Positions 12,647 to 13,979 of a stretch of 13,979 nt of DNA are shown here, piece after piece; the first letter of the stretch is position 1, and the number at the start of each line of letters is the position of its first letter. Both the position numbers and the translations under genes were made by a program. Source of the stretch: CAYVSY01 sp964454255 (lineage in GTDB: Bacteria > Bacillota_I > Bacilli_A > RF39 > UBA660). The stretch spans positions 1-13,979 of the forward strand of contig CAYVSY010000027.1 of assembly GCA_964454255.1 (NCBI GenBank), in the 5' to 3' direction. The notes under the pieces were generated by a model that was given only the letters and a program-made list of their open reading frames with translations, was not told the DNA's origin and made no database searches.

Positions 12647-13979
12647 TTGATATTTTGCTTGTATTAGAAGGAGGTATTCAAAATGAATACGAGTAATATA
12701 TATAACAAGCATATAAATTTATCAAAAAGAAATAGAATTGAACAATTATTAAACGAAGGTAAAACTATAACTGAAATTGTTGAAGAAGTTAACAAATCTA
12801 GAAATACTATTTATTATGAAATTAAAAAACATAGGCAATTTATTAAATGCAACAGATATAATATATCTAAAAATTATAATATGAATTGTGATAAAACTTC
12901 TAAAACACCTTTTGTTTGTAATTCTTGTTCTTCTAGGAAAGGATGTAGAAAGAATAGATTTATGTATTATGCTGAAGATGCTAATCGTGAATACAAAGAA
13001 AAACTAATTTCTTCAAGACAAGGCATTAATATGAATGCTGATGAATTTAACAAATTAAATAAAATTGTTAAAGATGGTATTAATAAAGGTTTATCGTTTT
13101 CAATGATTTTGAATAGTAATAAAGATTTAATTGTTTCTAAAAGAACTTTATATAATTATCAAGAAAAAGAATATCTTGATACTTTAAATATAGATTTACC
13201 TAGGAAAGTAAGATATAAAAAAAGAGTACAAAAACAAACTATAATACCTAAAAAATCTAAACATCGTATTGGTAAAACATATGATGATTTTAAAAAATAT
13301 AAAATAGACTTTTTTATACAAAATGAATATGATGTTGAAGTTGTTCAAATGGATACCGTGGAAGGTATTAAAGGAGAAAATGAAGCTGTATTACTCACTC
13401 TTCTATTTACTTCTTCAAACTTTTTAATGGCATTCAAAATGGAACATAAAACATCAGAATGTGTATCTAAAGTTTTTGACTATTTAAAAGATACTTTGGG
13501 GTATGATATGTTTTATGATTTATTTAAATGTATTTTGACTGATAATGGTTCTGAGTTTTCTAATCCGGATTATATAGAAGATAATGGATTTGAATCATTA
13601 AAAACTAATATTTTTTATTGCGACCCAAACAGAAGTGATCAAAAAGCAAAAATCGAAGTGTGTCATGAATTTATCAGAAGGTATATTCAAAAAGGCAATT
13701 CCTTTAATAAATATTCTCAAGAACAAATAACCGAAACGATTAACCATATTAATTCTGTAGCAAGAGATTTATTCAAGGGACAATCAGCTTTTAATTTACT
13801 GCATTTATTTACCTACGAACAATTCTTTGAATTACTAGGATATAAGCAAATAAGATATGAAAATCTTTGTTTGAATAATTTTTTATTTAAACAAAAAGAT
13901 AATACCAATAAATAGTATTATCAAATAATAATTAGCTCACCCAGTTAATTATTAATCAAATAAACAAGCAAAATATCAA
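12647..13979 (+). mobile_element. IS30-family insertion sequence with 16-bp inverted repeats; right end at the window edge
   Basis: TTGATATTTTGCTTGT (12647-12662) lies upstream of the transposase and its exact inverse complement ACAAGCAAAATATCAA is the last 16 bases of the window (13964-13979). The pair flanks a single IS30-type transposase gene, giving a unit of 1333 bp if these are the outer ends. The repeats may extend beyond what is seen, because the right side is cut. The shorter AATTGATATTTT also appears at 12582-12593, so the true left end could lie further left, which would place the promoter and palindrome inside the element. No target duplication can be checked. Confidence 0.75.
12683..13915 (+). 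CDS. IS30-family transposase
   Basis: The protein has 410 residues and a strong AAGGAGG site (12668-12674) upstream of the ATG. An N-terminal helix-turn-helix for element-end binding covers about 13-50 (LSKRNRIEQLLNEGKTITEI, VNKSRNTIYYEIKKH). A Cys-rich patch that may bind zinc follows, with C69, C79, C82 and C88. The DDE catalytic core has D224 (VVQMDTVEG), D287 (LTDNGSEFS) and E325 (QKAKIEVCHEF). All three acidic residues are present and the frame is unbroken, so the enzyme looks active. IS30-family enzymes move DNA by a copy-out circle pathway and often prefer palindromic targets. It is transcribed away from the hemW operon and is the only plus-strand gene in the window. Confidence 0.95.
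   Translation: MNTSNIYNKHINLSKRNRIEQLLNEGKTITEIVEEVNKSRNTIYYEIKKHRQFIKCNRYNISKNYNMNCDKTSKTPFVCNSCSSRKGCRKNRFMYYAEDANREYKEKLISSRQGINMNADEFNKLNKIVKDGINKGLSFSMILNSNKDLIVSKRTLYNYQEKEYLDTLNIDLPRKVRYKKRVQKQTIIPKKSKHRIGKTYDDFKKYKIDFFIQNEYDVEVVQMDTVEGIKGENEAVLLTLLFTSSNFLMAFKMEHKTSECVSKVFDYLKDTLGYDMFYDLFKCILTDNGSEFSNPDYIEDNGFESLKTNIFYCDPNRSDQKAKIEVCHEFIRRYIQKGNSFNKYSQEQITETINHINSVARDLFKGQSAFNLLHLFTYEQFFELLGYKQIRYENLCLNNFLFKQKDNTNK

Noticed and set aside
1..13979. CRISPR array, tRNA, rRNA or prophage structural genes
   Set aside because: No regularly spaced repeats, no cloverleaf-like GC-rich segments and no phage structural proteins were seen on either strand; RhuM, the DinD scrap and one IS do not make a prophage.

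Overview
The window is very AT-rich (roughly three quarters A+T by eye), with tightly packed, often overlapping genes. Its gene set (rplS, trmD, rimM, lepB, lemA, hemW, mscS) and AAGGAGG-type ribosome binding sites fit a low-GC member of the Bacillota or the Mycoplasmatota-related gut lineages. TGA is used as a true stop (rimM, the trmH-like gene, hemW and the HD gene all end in TGA) and TGG is used for Trp, so this is the standard bacterial code and not the Mycoplasma code. This placement comes from composition and gene content only.

Layout, left to right. (1) 1-1928 is a separate contig end: a partial RhuM-family gene cut by the left edge, a 32-codon ORF with a good ribosome binding site that may be the broken-off start of rbgA/ylqF, a C-terminal scrap of a DinD-like gene, and a Cys-rich collagen-like (Gly-Pro-X) protein gene with its own terminator. 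(2) 1929-2028 is exactly 100 N, an assembly gap of probably unknown true size. (3) 2029-8700 is a minus-strand housekeeping block. In transcription order it runs lemA, [terminator-like hairpin], DUF2207 membrane protein, YgjP-like metallopeptidase, SpoU/TrmH-type rRNA methyltransferase, rimM, trmD, an unrecognised 152-residue gene, [promoter plus L19-type leader], rplS, [hairpin], lepB, [terminator]. (4) 8726-12491 is a second minus-strand operon: hemW, mscS-like channel, HD-domain protein, DUF1653 protein, and a membrane-anchored NodB-type polysaccharide deacetylase. (5) 12492-13979 holds an IS30-family element on the plus strand. A 16-bp inverted repeat flanks the transposase gene, and its right copy ends on the last base of the window.

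How the genes work together. The rimM-trmD-rplS core is the classic ribosome maturation and tRNA m1G37 cluster, with lepB (signal peptidase I) after rplS as in many Bacillota. rbgA/ylqF often follows lepB in such genomes, so finding a possible rbgA start just across the gap is notable. LemA with a DUF2207 protein, the deacetylase, the channel and the signal peptidase make up the envelope-related content.

Nothing here is clearly a new defence or metabolic system. The points most worth a second look are: the degraded left contig (rbgA start, DinD tail, RhuM); a palindrome with an AAGTGCAAA half-site found twice, once over the -35 of the transposase and once between the deacetylase and lemA; the hairpin that may attenuate transcription between lemA and DUF2207; the L19 leader; and the unrecognised gene between trmD and rplS. 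Several starts (rplS, lepB, the 152-residue gene) are better placed downstream of the longest open frame.
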